A stretch of DNA of 64,000 bases from Uranotaenia lowii (GCF_029784155.1 NC_073692.1:319691641-319755640), one strand, 5' to 3'. Positions 29,330 to 42,074 are shown, counted from the stretch's first letter. Program-made: numbers and translations. The notes: a model not told the origin generated them from the sequence alone.

Positions 29330-32045
29330 TCGACTCAGTCTAAACCATGCCCAGAAGGAATACACCGAAGTGGTGGCGACGACCAGCTTACTGGTGGACC
29401 TCAGAAATAGCTGAGTTTCGTACCAGCTGTCTAGAAGCCAGACGACGAGCTCAACGGGCGAGAAATGAAGCCGATAGGGAAACGAGAGGTGCCGTTTACC
29501 GAGCAGCCAGGGTGGCATTTAAGCGAACGATTAAAGCAAGCAAAGAGAACTGCTACAGAGCGTTATGCCAGAGCGTAGATGATAACCCATGGGGCCAAGC
29601 CTATAAAGTTGCACTGGCGAGATTCGGTGGCCCAAGGTCGCCGACTGAAAAGTGTCCGGAAAAACTGAGAGAGATCGTTGCACATCTTTTCCCGCAGCAT
29701 GGCCCGACACAGTAGCCACTTACCCCGTATGACGCGGGTGCCCACGACATCGGTAAGAAACTTGCAGTAAATAAGGCTCCTGGTCCGGACGGAATTCCAA
29801 ATGCAGTGCTGAAGGTGGCAGTACAGACCATTCTGGATACTTTCAGAGTGGTGCTACAAAAGTGCCTCGACAAGGGTTCGTTTCCAAATTCGTGGAAGAC
29901 GGCGAAGTTGGTGCTGCTACCGAAACCTGGAAAACCTTCAGGGCATCCATCATCATACAGACCCATTTGTCTTCTGGACACCTTTGGTAACCTACTGGAG
30001 AGAATAATATTTAACAGACTTTTTATCAACACAGAAGGCGAAAGTGGATTGTCGGACAGACAGTTCGGTTTTCGGAAAGGGAGATCTACGGTGGACGACA
30101 TCCGAATGGTGACAGAGTACGCGAAGCGCGCATAAAAAAAACGAAGCGGACAGGTGTTCGTCACTGCGCCATTGTGACAATCGACGTTAGGAATGCCTTC
30201 AACAATGCCAGCTGGGAAGCGATTGCCAAAGCACTTCACAGGATGCGTGTTCCCAATACTCTCTGCAGGATAATAGGAAGCTTCTTCGAAAATCGAGTCC
30301 TGACGTACGAAACCGAAACTGGGTTACGATCTATTGCCCTAACAGCGGGTGTTCCACAGGGTTCCATACTCGGACCTGTGCTTTGGAATGCCATGTACAA
30401 TGAGGTGTTAACGCTGAAACTACCAGCAGGCGTGCAGATAGTCGGATTTGCTGACGATATCGTGCTCATGATCACCGGCGAAACAATCGAGGAGGTAGAA
30501 GACCTTGCAACGGTGTCCGTAGAAAGGGTTGGCATCGGGATGGAGGGAGTTAAGCTTCATATAGCTCACCATAAAACAGAAGTTCTGCTCGTGACCAATA
30601 AAAGAGTTGTGCAGCATATGTAGATTACTGTTGGAGGGCACACGACATCTTCGAAATAGCAGCTGAAGTACCTTGGAGTAATGGTCGACAATCGCTTAAG
30701 TTTTGGTGCACATGTTGCACAGTTTTGGTGCCCATACTGTTGTGAAAGTGCATCGAAAGTCATCGATTCATTGGCCTGGATTATGCCGAACTGCCATAGT
30801 CCAAAGAGTAGCAAGAGACGTCTCCTTGCGAGCGTAGCACTGTCTAAACTACGATACGGTGGAGCGGCCTGGAGCTCCGCGATAGAGGTAGAGCGCAACA
30901 GATCCAAATTACGCACCACACATCGGCTGATAGCCATGCGAGTTTCCTGTGCCTACAGGACCAAATCAGCAGATGCAGCTTTTGTCATCGCGGGCATGTT
31001 TCCCATCGATATAACTCTAGCGGAGAATATGGAGTGTTACAATGCATGAGCTGTTATAGGAGTGCGTAAAATTCAACGAGCAGCGTCAATGCTCAAGTGG
31101 CAGGAGCAATGGGACGCATCGAACAACGCAAGATGGACACATAGGCTAATCCCGCGACTTTCAGATTGGGTAAATGGGAAGTATGGAGAGGTCAACTTCT
31201 ACCTGGCGCAGTTCCTTTCGGGTCATGGGTGCTTTAAGCAATACCTTCATCGGTTTAAGCTTATCAGCTCGCCTTATTGCCCGGAATGCGTAGAAACGGA
31301 GGAATCGGCAGAACATGCTATCTTTGTCTGCCCCAGGTACATTTCAAGGCGTCAGCAACTTCAAAATTTGAACGCTGAAACTATTGTGAGTGAAATGTGT
31401 CGCGAAGAACAGTCGTGGCGTGCTATAGTCGACGAATTCTCGCAAATCTTGCGCGATCTAATAAGAATCAGGAAAGATGATGAACAGAGAGAGCGAGATA
31501 GTCAACCAAATTTGACAAGCTAGCGGAAGGTCTTGGGCCTCGTATGACACTTCAATTCCAAAGCAACGCGATCTTAGGACGCGGTATAACCCTAACCTGG
31601 ACTCATACGTGTGGTGGGACTTAAAAGGTCTCACGTACTCAGCTACGATCTTTCCTGCAGCAAAAGGAAGCGGAGATACCATTCGGGGTGGTCGTGACGG
31701 GATTCTAGCTTGGTAGTTTCTCAATCGGCCATGCCTTGATGGTTAGAAATCCTGCGGGAGTGGCTGCTGTGACGGGCGTGAGTTATTATGAAAGCGTTAC
31801 CTAACCGGCACACGTTTCGGGGTCTTCCGTACCAGTCTGAAGTTGGCGATAGAGAAAAAGAGAAAGATGATAATGGAGAAAGACCAAAATTGAGAAAGAG
31901 GAAAAGGGTGAGATGTATAAGTGCTTAAGCACAGCTTTCCCCTTGATGTAGCATCATAGGGTGGAACCAAGGGGCACACCTGGCACACGAAGCCCAAGGT
32001 GGTTTTAGTGGGATGAACCCACACACGGCAGCAAACACCCGGCTG
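29330..32045 (+). mobile_element. 5'-truncated R1-clade LINE
   Basis: The body begins near 29330, inside what would be the second ORF, just after the endonuclease, and lacks the whole 5' half. Broken coding sequence runs to 31523 and is followed by about 500 bp of presumed 3' UTR ending near 32045. No poly(A) or target duplication was identified, so the outer limits are estimates. LINEs of this type copy themselves by target-primed reverse transcription and are often 5' truncated. Confidence 0.75.
29347..31523 (+). pseudogene. R1-clade reverse transcriptase, broken
   Basis: An Arg/Ala-rich pre-RT linker (PAYWWTSEIAEFR, LEARRRAQRARNE) is followed by RT motifs: NKAPGPDGIPNAVLKVA, LLPKPGKPSG, SYRPICLLDTFGN, RQFGFRKGRSTVDDI, IDVRNAFNNASW, GVPQGSILGPVLWN and the catalytic VGFADDIVLM. 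A C-terminal CPECVETEESAEHAIFVC is the CCHC-type finger common in this clade. Lesions: TAG 29713-29715, a frameshift near 30135-30170, TAG 30621-30623, TAG near 30657 and TGA 31047-31049. The copy is dead, with about 700 codons recognisable. Confidence 0.85.
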
Positions 32046-35000
32046 TTATGGTTTGAAGTCAAATTTCCAACTTGTAAAAAAAATCCCGCAAATGCTCGAG
32101 TTTTTTATAAAAAACATTGAAAATCCCTTGTAGATGAGCTTTTGAACTTTCAAAAATTTTCCACTCCATGGGAGTGTTTATTCAACAAAGATTTTATTTA
32201 TCCCTGATGGCTCAAGATTGAAAAAGTCAGTTCACCAAACTCAAGCAGCTGTAACTTGCAGGACCTAGTTACACCAAATAACTTTTGTTAAGTTACTTAG
32301 AGTGATGACTTCGAATTTTCTAATCATTAATCTACTATACCTACATTCGAGCTAGGTGAAAAGCGGCGACATTATTGATGGTCATCTTCATTCATTAGCG
32401 GTTTCTTGGAAGTACTAATGAACATCGACCCCAATGCGTTCAAATGTGAGGCTTTTTTTTACATACACTGCCGGCCAAAAATTTGGAATCTGATGATAAA
32501 CTTCATTTCAAGTTGATTAAAATTTTCTGGATGATTAAATACGCGAAAATTCCTTCTTCCATACAAAATTGAATCGCGTTGCGCTTATAAGGGATTCAAC
32601 AAAATCATTTCAAATTTTACACTGATGCTTGGTGGCCAAAAAGACATCGAAAAATCATATGGGAGCAGAAACTCATTTTTTTGGACCGGTCTAGTGATCA
32701 GTGATCACTTTAAAATTGATTTTGATAGTTGAAGGGAGTTTCTTTCTAGTTCTTTTGGAACAATGGATTTTGAGTGACAAAGTTAGCATAAAATGGTTCA
32801 CCATATTTATTCGTAAGTGTGTGGTTGTTTTATTTTGGTTTGTTCAATTTGGATTATCTGTACTACATATGAGTGCTAAAACGAGTAAAAATTTGGCGAT
32901 TGAATGTGCAGCAATTTATTTATTCACTCAATCCTGTACTGCTGCTCCTTAAAAACGCTCTAAAACATCTACACTTCGGGGGTATTCTCGCGCAAATGAT
33001 TGCTGTAAGCTCTTAGTGTTTGATTTCGTTGATTTCATATTTTTTTCTCAAAAAATATTTTCCGTCTGCCGGTTGCAAACGTACTGCAACGTATAATAAT
33101 ATCTAACTATTAATATGCAAAGAAGCTGCTCACTACTAATGACTGTTTTTGTTATTCCTGTTATTACTTACTTGTTGTCTTAATTATGGACGAAAATGTT
33201 TCGTGCTCTGTCGGGTTTTGGTAGAAATTACAGTTTTCATGGAATGGAACCTTACGCGGATGGCATTCTACTATAAAAAGTTTTACCTTTCTCGTCTACT
33301 CTAGAAAGCTGATATCAAAGTTTTTCTTTAGTTCGGTATTTTTCGTGGAATCATTTCAACCATTGCGGTAACTTTTTTTTTGGTAAAAGCTTTTCTTCTA
33401 CCTTTTAGATGTCTAATGGACTAGCAGAGGGTGATAAAGCTAATGGTTTGACGTTAAATCGATAGAGTATTTCAAAGTTAGAACTAGAGTATGATGAGAA
33501 CAATATTCATGCCAAACAACTTTGTTTTGTTTTTTTTATGTTTAGACAGATAGTTCCATCTAAAAAAATGGATTCAAAAACAATTAACACTTTGTATCTA
33601 AATAAATTTAAAACACATTGAAGAATTGAACGACAAAACGTTGAAATGGAGTTTTCTGACTTATTTCATAAAATCTCGTTTAGTGTTGATATCGTTCTTA
33701 TTATTCGAGTTGATATTTCGTTTTTACTTAGCACCAATGTGTATGACAATTGTTAAACTGCGTTTAGTTATTCTCTCTTTTTCAAATTTATTTTCATGTT
33801 TCATTAATTTCCTATCCAAAACTGTCCATTTAAGTGATTAGCTATCAAATGATCTCTGACCATAAACCGTTTATCTTTTTGATGATTTCAAAAGATTGCA
33901 AAAGCCTCCGACTTCTCCTTCTAATAAAAAGATTTTTCTTTCAATAAAACACCAATAAAGGGGAAAACTGAATCAAGATTCCTTCTTTCTTATTCTCCAG
34001 CTACATCAAAGCTTTCTCCATCACGATAATCTAATTTAATTAAGTTCCACTTTTTTTTCTCCTGCCGTGCAACATCTGACGCGTTGTTGTTTCCATCGAT
34101 TTAGTCATCTCCTTTTATGGTTTCATTCTCTTACATTTTTTTCAAAGGTAGGAATATCCTTTCCATTTAATCTCATTCGCAGTGTTGTTTCTTCTCACTC
34201 GAACTCAATTTAGACTGGTGTGTCTGGTTGATAATTTTTCCGGTTTCCGGTTCTACAGGAAATCCTAACAGATACTCTTCGAGGTTAACTAGAAAGCCTT
34301 CCACAAGTTTGTTGAATTGAAAGAAATAATTTCGAATCATCAGTGCAAATAGCTTCGTAACCTTTTTGGACCGTTTTTTTTATCATTTTCGGTTCCTAAC
34401 ACTTTTCTTCTCAAAACTGTGGAAAATGAAAGAGTGAGTTGTTTCATTGCCAAGTTTTCTTCAGGAACAGAAAATTTGCACTACTTCTTTAAGCAAGTGA
34501 TTACATTTGGCCTTTTCTCGTGCTTCAGTACGTATCAGCAAATAATCTAGGACTGAACTGTGATTACCTAAATTAACTCATTTCACAAACCGTAGCTGGA
34601 AGAGAGCATTGGCAAAGCTGATTTTTTCTTGAAATAATTTACTTTGAAGGGCACTGTCGAGAGAAGTCGCACTGAATTAAAAAAAAAAGTTTATGGTTGA
34701 AACGCATTTGAAAAACAAAAGCACAAAAGATTGATTGAGAGCTGAAATTTCAACTTGTGGTTTTAATATTCGGACATTAAGAATATGTCAGAAAATATCA
34801 CAAATCTGCTCAAAAAATTATTGAAAAACATTTTACCATTGGATAAAAATAAAGATGGAGGAGATGGTAAACTTGGTAGGCATATTGTATTTTGCATCGT
34901 GTTTTAGGCATAAGATTCTTGACAGTTGTTGATAGAATTTAATCTCAAGATTTTAAATCCACATATCCAACTCGTGTTGAATACGGCATTAAAACCTGAC

Positions 35001-36340
35001 AACCAATGGAAAAAATCAGATATTCTGTGATTCGACTCCAAATTATATGCCGGTTTATTATAATTCTGAGTGTCTGATTTTATCAATTTTTTCGAACAAT
35101 CATATTATACATTAACAAATTGGGTCATTTTTATAATTTTATTGAGAAATAATCAATTATATTACTATTATCATCATATGCTCATGAATTGTGATCAGAA
35201 AGTAAGCGTCGAAAGTGACATCAGGATTTTTTGCTTCGAGAAAGTTCACAAGATCATCAAGTTTACAATTTCTGTGGATCCTATGAAAAATTAAAAAAAA
35301 ACTATGGCACAGATTTTGTGGCGAAATTTTGAACAACTTTCAGTGAAATTATAGATTTTACTGCGATCTTGACAACCTTACCAATGAGTCTTGTTGATGT
35401 TTTCATGAAGCTAATCGCCTGATGACATGAACCCAAAAAACAAAATTCATTCCCCATTCTTTGCCAAAGGCCTTTTAAAAACGAAACAAAAGGTAAACAA
35501 ACAGTTTGATTGCAAAAAAAAAAAAAAAAAAACATACATAATAGTCGCAACTTTTTTCAATTCGGAATATTTGTAGCCTGGACAACATACATATTCTATA
35601 ACTACGTATTGAGTCCTACGACGTAATTCATTACGTTTATCGAGAAATATTCAACCTGAGAGTTGGATAAGAGAAATTTCGTTAGCCACCTTGGATTTGA
35701 TTACAATTAAATGTGCAAAATACAAACAAAAACGGTTCAACGGAAAGCTCAGGCCTGCTTTGACGGGACTCGCAAAATTTCACTCGTACTGACTGCATCA
35801 AATTCTTCAGGTAGAAAACTTTAGTCTGAATTAAAGAGACTAAAGTAAACAGAAAGAGGCGCCATCTGATCCATTTCAAAAATAACATGTATAGCAGCCC
35901 TGCGATCAGATCTGTCAGATGCCAGCAACACTGTCACTTTCGTTCTGGGTTGCCAGGTGCCCAGGTTTGTCTGAAAAACACAGACTTTTGACCCTTCTTC
36001 CAGATGACCAATACACAGATTTTTTTTCAAAGTGCCCAGAGTCCTCAACACCGGGCATGCTTGCTTTCGTTCCAAATTTCTAGCAAACATTTCATCTGCC
36101 TGATGTAAATAAATTGAGTTAACGGTTATTCTGGATGTAGTTGGTTGCAATTAACTGAATCAACGCGGTTTCATCTTAAAATCAATTAAAACTCGCTTAA
36201 ATAAAATTCAAATGGTTCAAACTACCTGTTGATGCATTTTCGTTGGAATATGAAACTACGTCTTTTCAATAATTGAACGAAACTTCCAGGCGTAACTAGC
36301 GTTGAAATCGATAAAGGGCGAAACTCACCAATATCTTCAC
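32046..36340. other. Long gene-poor AT-rich stretch
   Basis: No open frame here shows a domain. A Tc1-like end motif (ACTGCCGGCCAAAAATTTGG, near 32467) has no partner. An A-run of about 18 lies near 35515. A segment at 35940-36060 with TTGCCAGGTGCCCAGG resembles a common mosquito dispersed repeat but could not be bounded. Confidence 0.4.
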
Positions 36341-36996
36341 AGAATTATTTTTGCTGGTTTTTGTCCCGCTGGGTTTTCAGCAAAATTTCCAGCTATATTG
36401 ATTGCTGGAAAGATGAGCAAACTCAATTGCTGGAAAATTAGCAATTGAAAAAGGCTTTCAAGGATACCTACAAATGTTCGATTTTAATAGATTTTGATTT
36501 GTTCTGCTATACGAATTTTATTTCCCAAAATAAATAATTTTTGCATGATTCTTTTCAAAATAATTTCGATAGAGAATTTTGAAAAGGGCGAATGCGCCAA
36601 ATGTAAACAAACCTAGTTAATAGTAGGATGGAAAAGTACGTTCAAAGACCAATGTTTTGATTGTACATAGGTATCTGAAGGATGTTTTAGTTTCGAAAAA
36701 TAAAGAAAACAAAATATGCTTATGGAGCAGTCAAACTTTGAACGCATTTCTCTCGAAACAGTGATGTTGGCACATTCGCCGTATTCAAAATACAAAACCG
36801 ATTTTTTTTATTTATTACAAAGCATGATTACAAAGCAAAATTTAAGCGATTCGGCGCGGCTAGAAATTTCAGCCCTGGATGTTGACGCGGCCCATAAGCA
36901 GCTGCGTCCGATTATCCTCCAGTCATGATTACGAACTGATTAACCCCTTTGTAAAATCAAAACAAATTGTTAGGTTGATTGTTAATCAAAAGCTTA
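36341..36996. other. GCTGG/CCAGC-rich end and spacer
   Basis: At 36349-36440, TTTTTGCTGG and AATTTCCAGC motifs mirror those at 38830-38925, TTTGCTGGTTTCCAGCAAAA. The pair may be the ends of an older element into which the TA-inserting MITEs jumped. The match is short and imperfect. Confidence 0.3.
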
Positions 36997-37169
36997 CCCA
37001 CAAAACTTTCGAGGCTCCACTTAGCAAAATTTTGCTGTTACTTTCGATTAGCAAAAAGGATTATTCTACTAATGTGATAGCAAAAAGCAAATTTTGCTTC
37101 TTTTCAGTAATTAAAAAGGCAATTTTACTTGATATTAGTAAAACGAAGGTTTTCTAGCCGCTTTGTTTA

Positions 37170-38037
37170 CACACAAAATTTTCGAGGCCGGAAATTAGCA
37201 AAATTTTGCTCAAATTTGACCAGCTAGAAACTTAGCAATCAATTTAGCAAATTTTTCGAACTAAAATTTTAGCAAACGAAAGAAAAATTTAGCCGCCGCA
37301 ACTTCTGCTCACTTTTTTAGCAAAAACCGGTAGAAAAGAGCCCCGCATCTGAAATTTCAAAATTTATTGTGTTCTCTCTGCTAATTCGAAGGGAATACTT
37401 GATCATTAAATAGAATACACGAATAACTTCACTTTTAATTTATTTTTCACATTTTTTTTGGAAATTTATTTACCACTTTTCGTTGAATTGAAAGTAATTT
37501 GTTCCGTTCCTGGGAACGCACCTTCCGGCGAGCGAAATGCCAAGGGCCGACCTGGGTTGTGCCGGATGCAGCGCGTTGACATGCCAGTTATGGTCCCTCT
37601 TTATTTTCGAACTGTTGAAAAAAAAACCCGTCGTATTTGCCGGCAGTTGCAACCTGGTAGGAAAAACAAACAATTTAAAATTTTTATAATCGGAAAATCG
37701 GTGCACTTCAAGATCGGCCCTTACCTGTACGCATCCGGTGTCTATTTGACAACCATTTTTACGTTGAACTAGCCACTAAACGAACCGCAAACATCGAATT
37801 ATCAGAACCGCACTGAATCACTTCGATGTTGTTTTTCTCCCAACTGGCGGCGGCTATGCTGTCTATAAACAAAGCGGCTAGAAAACCTTACTTTTACTAG
37901 AATCAAGCATTTTTAAATTTCTTATTACTGAAATTAAGTAAATTTTGCTTTTTGCTAACTCGAAAGTAAAAAAATATTTTTGCTAACGGAAAGTAACAGC
38001 GAATTTTTGCTAAGTGGAGCCCCGAAAGTTTTGTGTG
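37170..38037 (-). mobile_element. TA-inserting MITE, inner copy, opposite orientation
   Basis: 868 bp, ends CACACAAAATTTTCGAGGCC (37170) and, inverted, CACACAAAACTTTCGGGGC (from 38037), with TA on both sides. Without it the outer copy reads CTTTGTTTATAGACAG across the junction. The inner copy itself carries that same string at the matching place, so the empty site and the TA duplication are confirmed internally. It is the same family as the outer copy, in reverse. Confidence 0.9.
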
Positions 38038-38167
38038 TATAGACAGCAGCCGCCGCCAGTTGGGGGAAAATAACAAACTGACGCGATAAAGTGCGGTTCT
38101 GAAAGCGCGAAGCTGGTGGTCCTTGCGGTGGCAAAATGATAGCCAGATCAATTCCGGATGCGTACAG

Positions 38168-38242
38168 GTAAGGGCCGATCAAGTGGTGTACAGATTTTCC
38201 GATATTCGAACTGTAAAATTGTTTGTTTTTTTTTTCAACCAG
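38168..38242 (+). other. Intron-like segment in the outer MITE copy
   Basis: GCGTACAG then GTAAGG at the left, a T-rich tract and CAACCAG then GTTAC at the right: a 75-bp candidate intron. A short frame starts at ATG 38136. The other two copies keep the same arrangement, on the minus strand at about 37655-37730 and on the plus strand at about 39237-39298. Protein identity between copies is low. Confidence 0.4.
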
Positions 38243-38717
38243 GTTACAATTTCCGACAAGATTGACGGGTTTTTTACAACAGTTCGGAAGTGGACAACTG
38301 GAGTTTCAACGAACTGCATCAGGCACAATCATCGATGCATGAATGACGATCGGTCGCTTGGGGTTTCATTAGCCGGAAGGTGCGTTTCCAGGATCCAAAC
38401 ATTTTATGAAAAGTGTTAGTGAAAAGTGTTTTGAAAAATTTAAATAAATTCAAAGTGATGTTATCCGTGCATTCTTTTAAATAATCGAATATTCCCTCTA
38501 AATTTGCAGATAAAAACATAAAAAATTGTAATTTCAGATCCCGCGGGATTTTTTTCACTGGTTTTTGCTAAAATTTTAGTAAAACATGCCGGCGGCTTAT
38601 TTTTCTCTAATTTGCTAAAATTTGAGCAGAAAAAAATTGCTAAATTGATTGCTAAATTTCTAGCTGGTCAAATTTGAGCAAAATTTTGCTAAATTTCGGC
38701 CTCGAAAGTTTTGTGTG

Positions 38718-38932
38718 TAAGCATCGAAAGCATCTACTTACCGAACTTTTCGCCGAACTTGAGGAATTTACTTTCCACTCATTGAATTTTCCCTTAAAAT
38801 ATGAACAAGTCAGAATCTAACAAATCGATTGCTGATTTTCAGCAATATGGATCGATTGTTGGGAAAAACCAGCAAAACAAATCATATTTGCTGGTTTCCA
38901 GCAAAAATTTGTATTGTCTCTACACACAAAAC
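38718..38932. other. Spacer with GCTGG-type repeat end
   Basis: Contains TTTGCTGGTTTCCAGCAAAA near 38890, the partner of the 36349-36440 motifs. Confidence 0.3.
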
Positions 38933-39381
38933 TTTCGGGGCTCCACTTAGCAAAATTTCGCTGTTACTTTCCGTTAGCAAAAATATTTTTTTTACTGTTG
39001 AGTTAGCAGAAGGCTAAATTTACTTGATTTTAGCAATAAAAAAGTTCATTTTGCTTGATTTAAGTAAAATGAAGGTTTTCTAGCCGCCTTGTTTCTAGAC
39101 AGCAGCCGCTGCCGGTAGAGACAAAAAAACCAAACCGACGTGATTCAGTGCCGTTCCGGAAATTCGATGTTGGCAGTTCTTTTGGTGGCTAAGTTAACGA
39201 CAAAATGATAGTCAAATCGATACTGGATGCGTACAAGTAAGAGTCGATCAAAAAGTGTAAAATTTTTCCGATTTTTAATTTATGTTTTTTTTTATTAGGT
39301 TGCTGCTGTCGGCGGGGTTCCGGGTTTTTATTGCAACAGTCCGAAAATCCAGAGGGACCACAGCTGGAATTTCAATGCTTT
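38933..39381 (+). mobile_element. TA-inserting MITE, third copy, right end missing
   Basis: Begins CACACAAAACTTTCGGGGC after TA (38931-38932) and follows the family through GAAGGTTTTCTAGCCGCC and ACAGCAGCCGC to about 39381. There it gives way to a T-rich sequence. The right TIR is absent. Confidence 0.75.
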
Positions 39382-39594
39382 TTTTTTTGTTTTTTTTTCC
39401 GGGAATTTAACACAACGGTCATTCTTCCCAAGGATTTTTTTTTTTTTCGACCACATTCAACCGAGTATTTGGTATAAGCATGTTGAACAACCAGTTGCAG
39501 TTCTTTTATATTGCAGATTTTGACGTTCAGATTCGCGTCACCTCCTTTTTTCAAGACTCGCTTATTGTGCAAAAACGCAGCATCACGTAGCTCA

Positions 39595-40455
39595 ATTTCG
39601 GTCTAGCGCAGTCATTCAAGCTAGCTTGTTACGCAGCATCTCTATCTCTACTTCGCTGATTTGTTGCACAGCCACTTCAACGCGCTTATCAATTTAAGCT
39701 AAATCGTCACTGATCACTTAACGCACAAACACTCTCGGCACTCCACGACCTCTCAGGCTCGCTCAATGCACAACCGCTCGGGCTTGATAAACCATTTAAG
39801 CGTGCTAAATGCCCAACAACTTGGGTTTGCTCAACGCGCAACTACTGCAGCTCGCCACATGCGCAGCCATTCAGGCTTGCTTCATGCGCAGCGCAGCCGC
39901 TGGGGTTCGCTTAACGCACGGCTACTCAAGCTCACTTAATGCGAAACAACTCGGGTTCGCTTCATGCTAGTCAAGCTAGTCAGCTAGTCTAGCTCGCTAC
40001 ATGCGCAGCTATTCAGGCTCGCTTTATGCGCAACCAATGAGGTTCGCTCAACGCGCAGCTACTTGTGCTCGCTCATTGCGCAACCACTCGGGTTCGCTTA
40101 ACGCGCAGCTTCTCAAGCTCGCTACATGCGCAGCCATTCAGACTTGCTTAGAACGCAGCCATTCAGGCTCGCTTCATGCGCAACCACTGAGGTTCGCTAA
40201 ACGCGCAGCTACTTATGCTCGCTACATGCGCAGCCATTAAGGCTCGCTCCATGCGCAGCCATTCATGCGCAGCCATTCATGCGCAGCCATTCAGGCTCGC
40301 TTCATGCGCAGCCAATCAGGCTCGCTCCATGCGCAACCAATAAGGTTCGCTAAACGCGCAGCTACTTATGCTCGCTACATGCGCAGCCGATAAGGCTCGC
40401 TTCATGCGCAACTATTTGAGTTCGCTTTACTTGCAACCAAATAGTTTCGCTTCGT
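39595..40455 (+). repeat. 25-bp minisatellite
   Basis: The clean units between about 40150 and 40430 read GCGCAGCCATTCAGGCTCGC plus TTCAT, 25 bp. Variants alternate (GCGCAACCACTGAGGTTCGC, GCGCAGCTACTTATGCTCGC), giving a 75- to 100-bp higher-order pattern. Two 14-bp partial units (GCGCAGCCATTCAT) lie at about 40256-40284. Units decay to the left, still visible near 39600. Three units equal 25 codons, so the open frame at 40001-40240 is a by-product and no gene is inferred. Confidence 0.9.
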
Positions 40456-41596
40456 ATACAATTTTGTAATATTAAATTATGTATTAGGATTGAATTTGGA
40501 ATAACCATTGTCTATAAACAATTTTTTTTTAACTCAATAGTTGGCCCAAAAATTTGGCTCCTGGAAGGATCGCCATTGTGGAAACCCCATAATGCCAAGC
40601 TGATATTCAGCTGACTGCTGACCGGGTGGCCACAAATGAGGTCTGTTGTAATAGTGATGCATAACCACGAATAGCGAGTTAGAGGGAAAGGGTGCTCATA
40701 TATGCACAGGGTATTAGTAGTGTTCTGTATAACCCACACAGTGCTGAAGCAGGAAATTTTGTGTAAATGATGCATAACGAACTGCAAAATGGAATCTCAA
40801 TCTCTTTTTCAGGCAAAACATTGGGCTAATAAACACAAACATCCTGACCAGCAATAAATTCTAAGTAAAACACTATTTATCTTATTAATAAATGTGCTTT
40901 TAATTTGATAAATTATGATGATAAACGTTCCTGTACTCCCCAGGAGAAAACTGTTTCGAATCTACAGGTGATTTTGACATTTGTTTTCCTGTAGTGTTTT
41001 TCTGTTTTGAGATCGTCCTGTAATTTTCAGCTGTTGAAAACACAGGACGAAATCATTCCGACCACAGGAAAAAAGATAAAGTGTGTATAAACAAACGAAT
41101 ATTTAAGACACATCTTTTGCTCGATTGGAATGACACTGACAAGATGAACGAAAATTCCAATCGACACCAGGTGATGCCAGGTGATTTTTTCAAAAATCAG
41201 GACATCATGAACAAAAAATCAGGATTTTTCAGGACACCTTAATAGTATTTTAGACGCAATAATTTATGCAACAGAGTTCAGAAGTATACTGCCTGGCTTG
41301 CAGTTTATATGAAAAAATCACCTTTTAAATTTCATCTGAACCGAAGATTTTTACCGGTTAAACTATTTTATTACAGATTTGTTCAATATCCTAATGATTT
41401 CACTATAAATTCAATTATCCACAGTTTCGATATTTTTTTTTTTGAAAATTAGGATAATTCATTTTAAATACCTTTTTTTTTAAATCAGGGCAATTCAGAA
41501 CAATTTACAAAATCAGCACACTTTCTCGAAAATCAGGAAGTCCAGATTTATCAGGACAAGCGGGATTTAAATCCTATTGGATATTTCATCCCAGAC
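40456..41596. other. Intergenic sequence with short repeat motifs
   Basis: From about 41165 to 41580 the motif AATCAGGACA/ATCAGGAT recurs (near 41197, 41220, 41520, 41560). It suggests a degraded dispersed element, which I could not delimit. No gene was recognised. Confidence 0.4.
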
Positions 41597-41697
41597 AAAA
41601 AAAAAGTGCCACCGGGATGTGAGAATCGAACTCACAATACCGTTTTATATCATCTTGCCAATCCGACATCTTAACCAGTATACTGCCTGAGCCGATG
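41597..41697 (-). other. tRNA-derived sequence (tRNA pseudogene or SINE head)
   Basis: On the minus strand, GTGAG-TTCGATT-CTCAC (about 41616-41634) is a perfect 5-bp T stem with a 7-nt loop and a good B box. An A-box-like TACTGGTTAAG lies about 45 nt upstream. Nine T follow (41605-41597), a pol III terminator. The acceptor stem does not pair, so this is unlikely to be a working tRNA. Confidence 0.5.
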
Positions 41698-42074
41698 GAG
41701 GACGAGAAATTGTTGCCATAATACTACCAAAAGGTCAGTTTGGTACTAAATCGTTAGTTTGGGAATTTTTCTGTCTTTCATACTTCCAGTTTTTCGACTG
41801 AACTCAAATTTCTGCTCATTTAAAGCTACTCAAATGTATACAAAGTAGCCCATTTCTTCCAAAAGCATTTCCAAATCTACACTCACTTTAAATAAACTGC
41901 ACATTAAAATGTTTTGTATGATTCTACACATATAAATAAAAAAATTAAAAACAAAAACAGATATAAAAGTATTCTGAGTATTAAAGGAAATCATTTCTAA
42001 AATTCAGTGCGAAATCTCCGATTACAGTTGACTAAATTGAGACCTTCTAAAAAAAAATACTCTTATCAAGCAAT
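41698..42074. other. Sequence downstream of the LRR gene
   Basis: This should hold the 3' UTR of the minus-strand LRR gene. AATAAA-like signals read on the minus strand were not placed with confidence. Confidence 0.35.

Larger units (their letters stand above)
36997..38717 (+). mobile_element. TA-inserting MITE, outer copy
   Basis: The ends are CCCACAAAACTTTCGAGGC (36997) and, inverted, CACACAAAACTTTCGAGGCC (from 38717), with TA on each side (36995-36996 and 38718-38719). It is interrupted at TA 37168-37169 by the 37170-38037 copy. Removing that copy and one TA leaves about 851 bp, close to the 868 bp of the inner copy. Long inner TIRs are built from AGCAAAATTTTGCT palindromes. A GT-AG intron-like segment lies at 38168-38242. 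Confidence 0.88.

Noticed and set aside
32460..32990. Tc1-like terminal motif ACTGCCGGCCAAAAATTTGG near 32467
   Set aside because: No inverted partner and no transposase sequence were found nearby, so no element is called.
40001..40240. 79-codon repetitive protein frame
   Set aside because: It is a by-product of the 25-bp minisatellite; three units make 25 codons.
41597..41697. Functional tRNA gene
   Set aside because: T arm, B box and terminator look good, but the acceptor stem does not pair.
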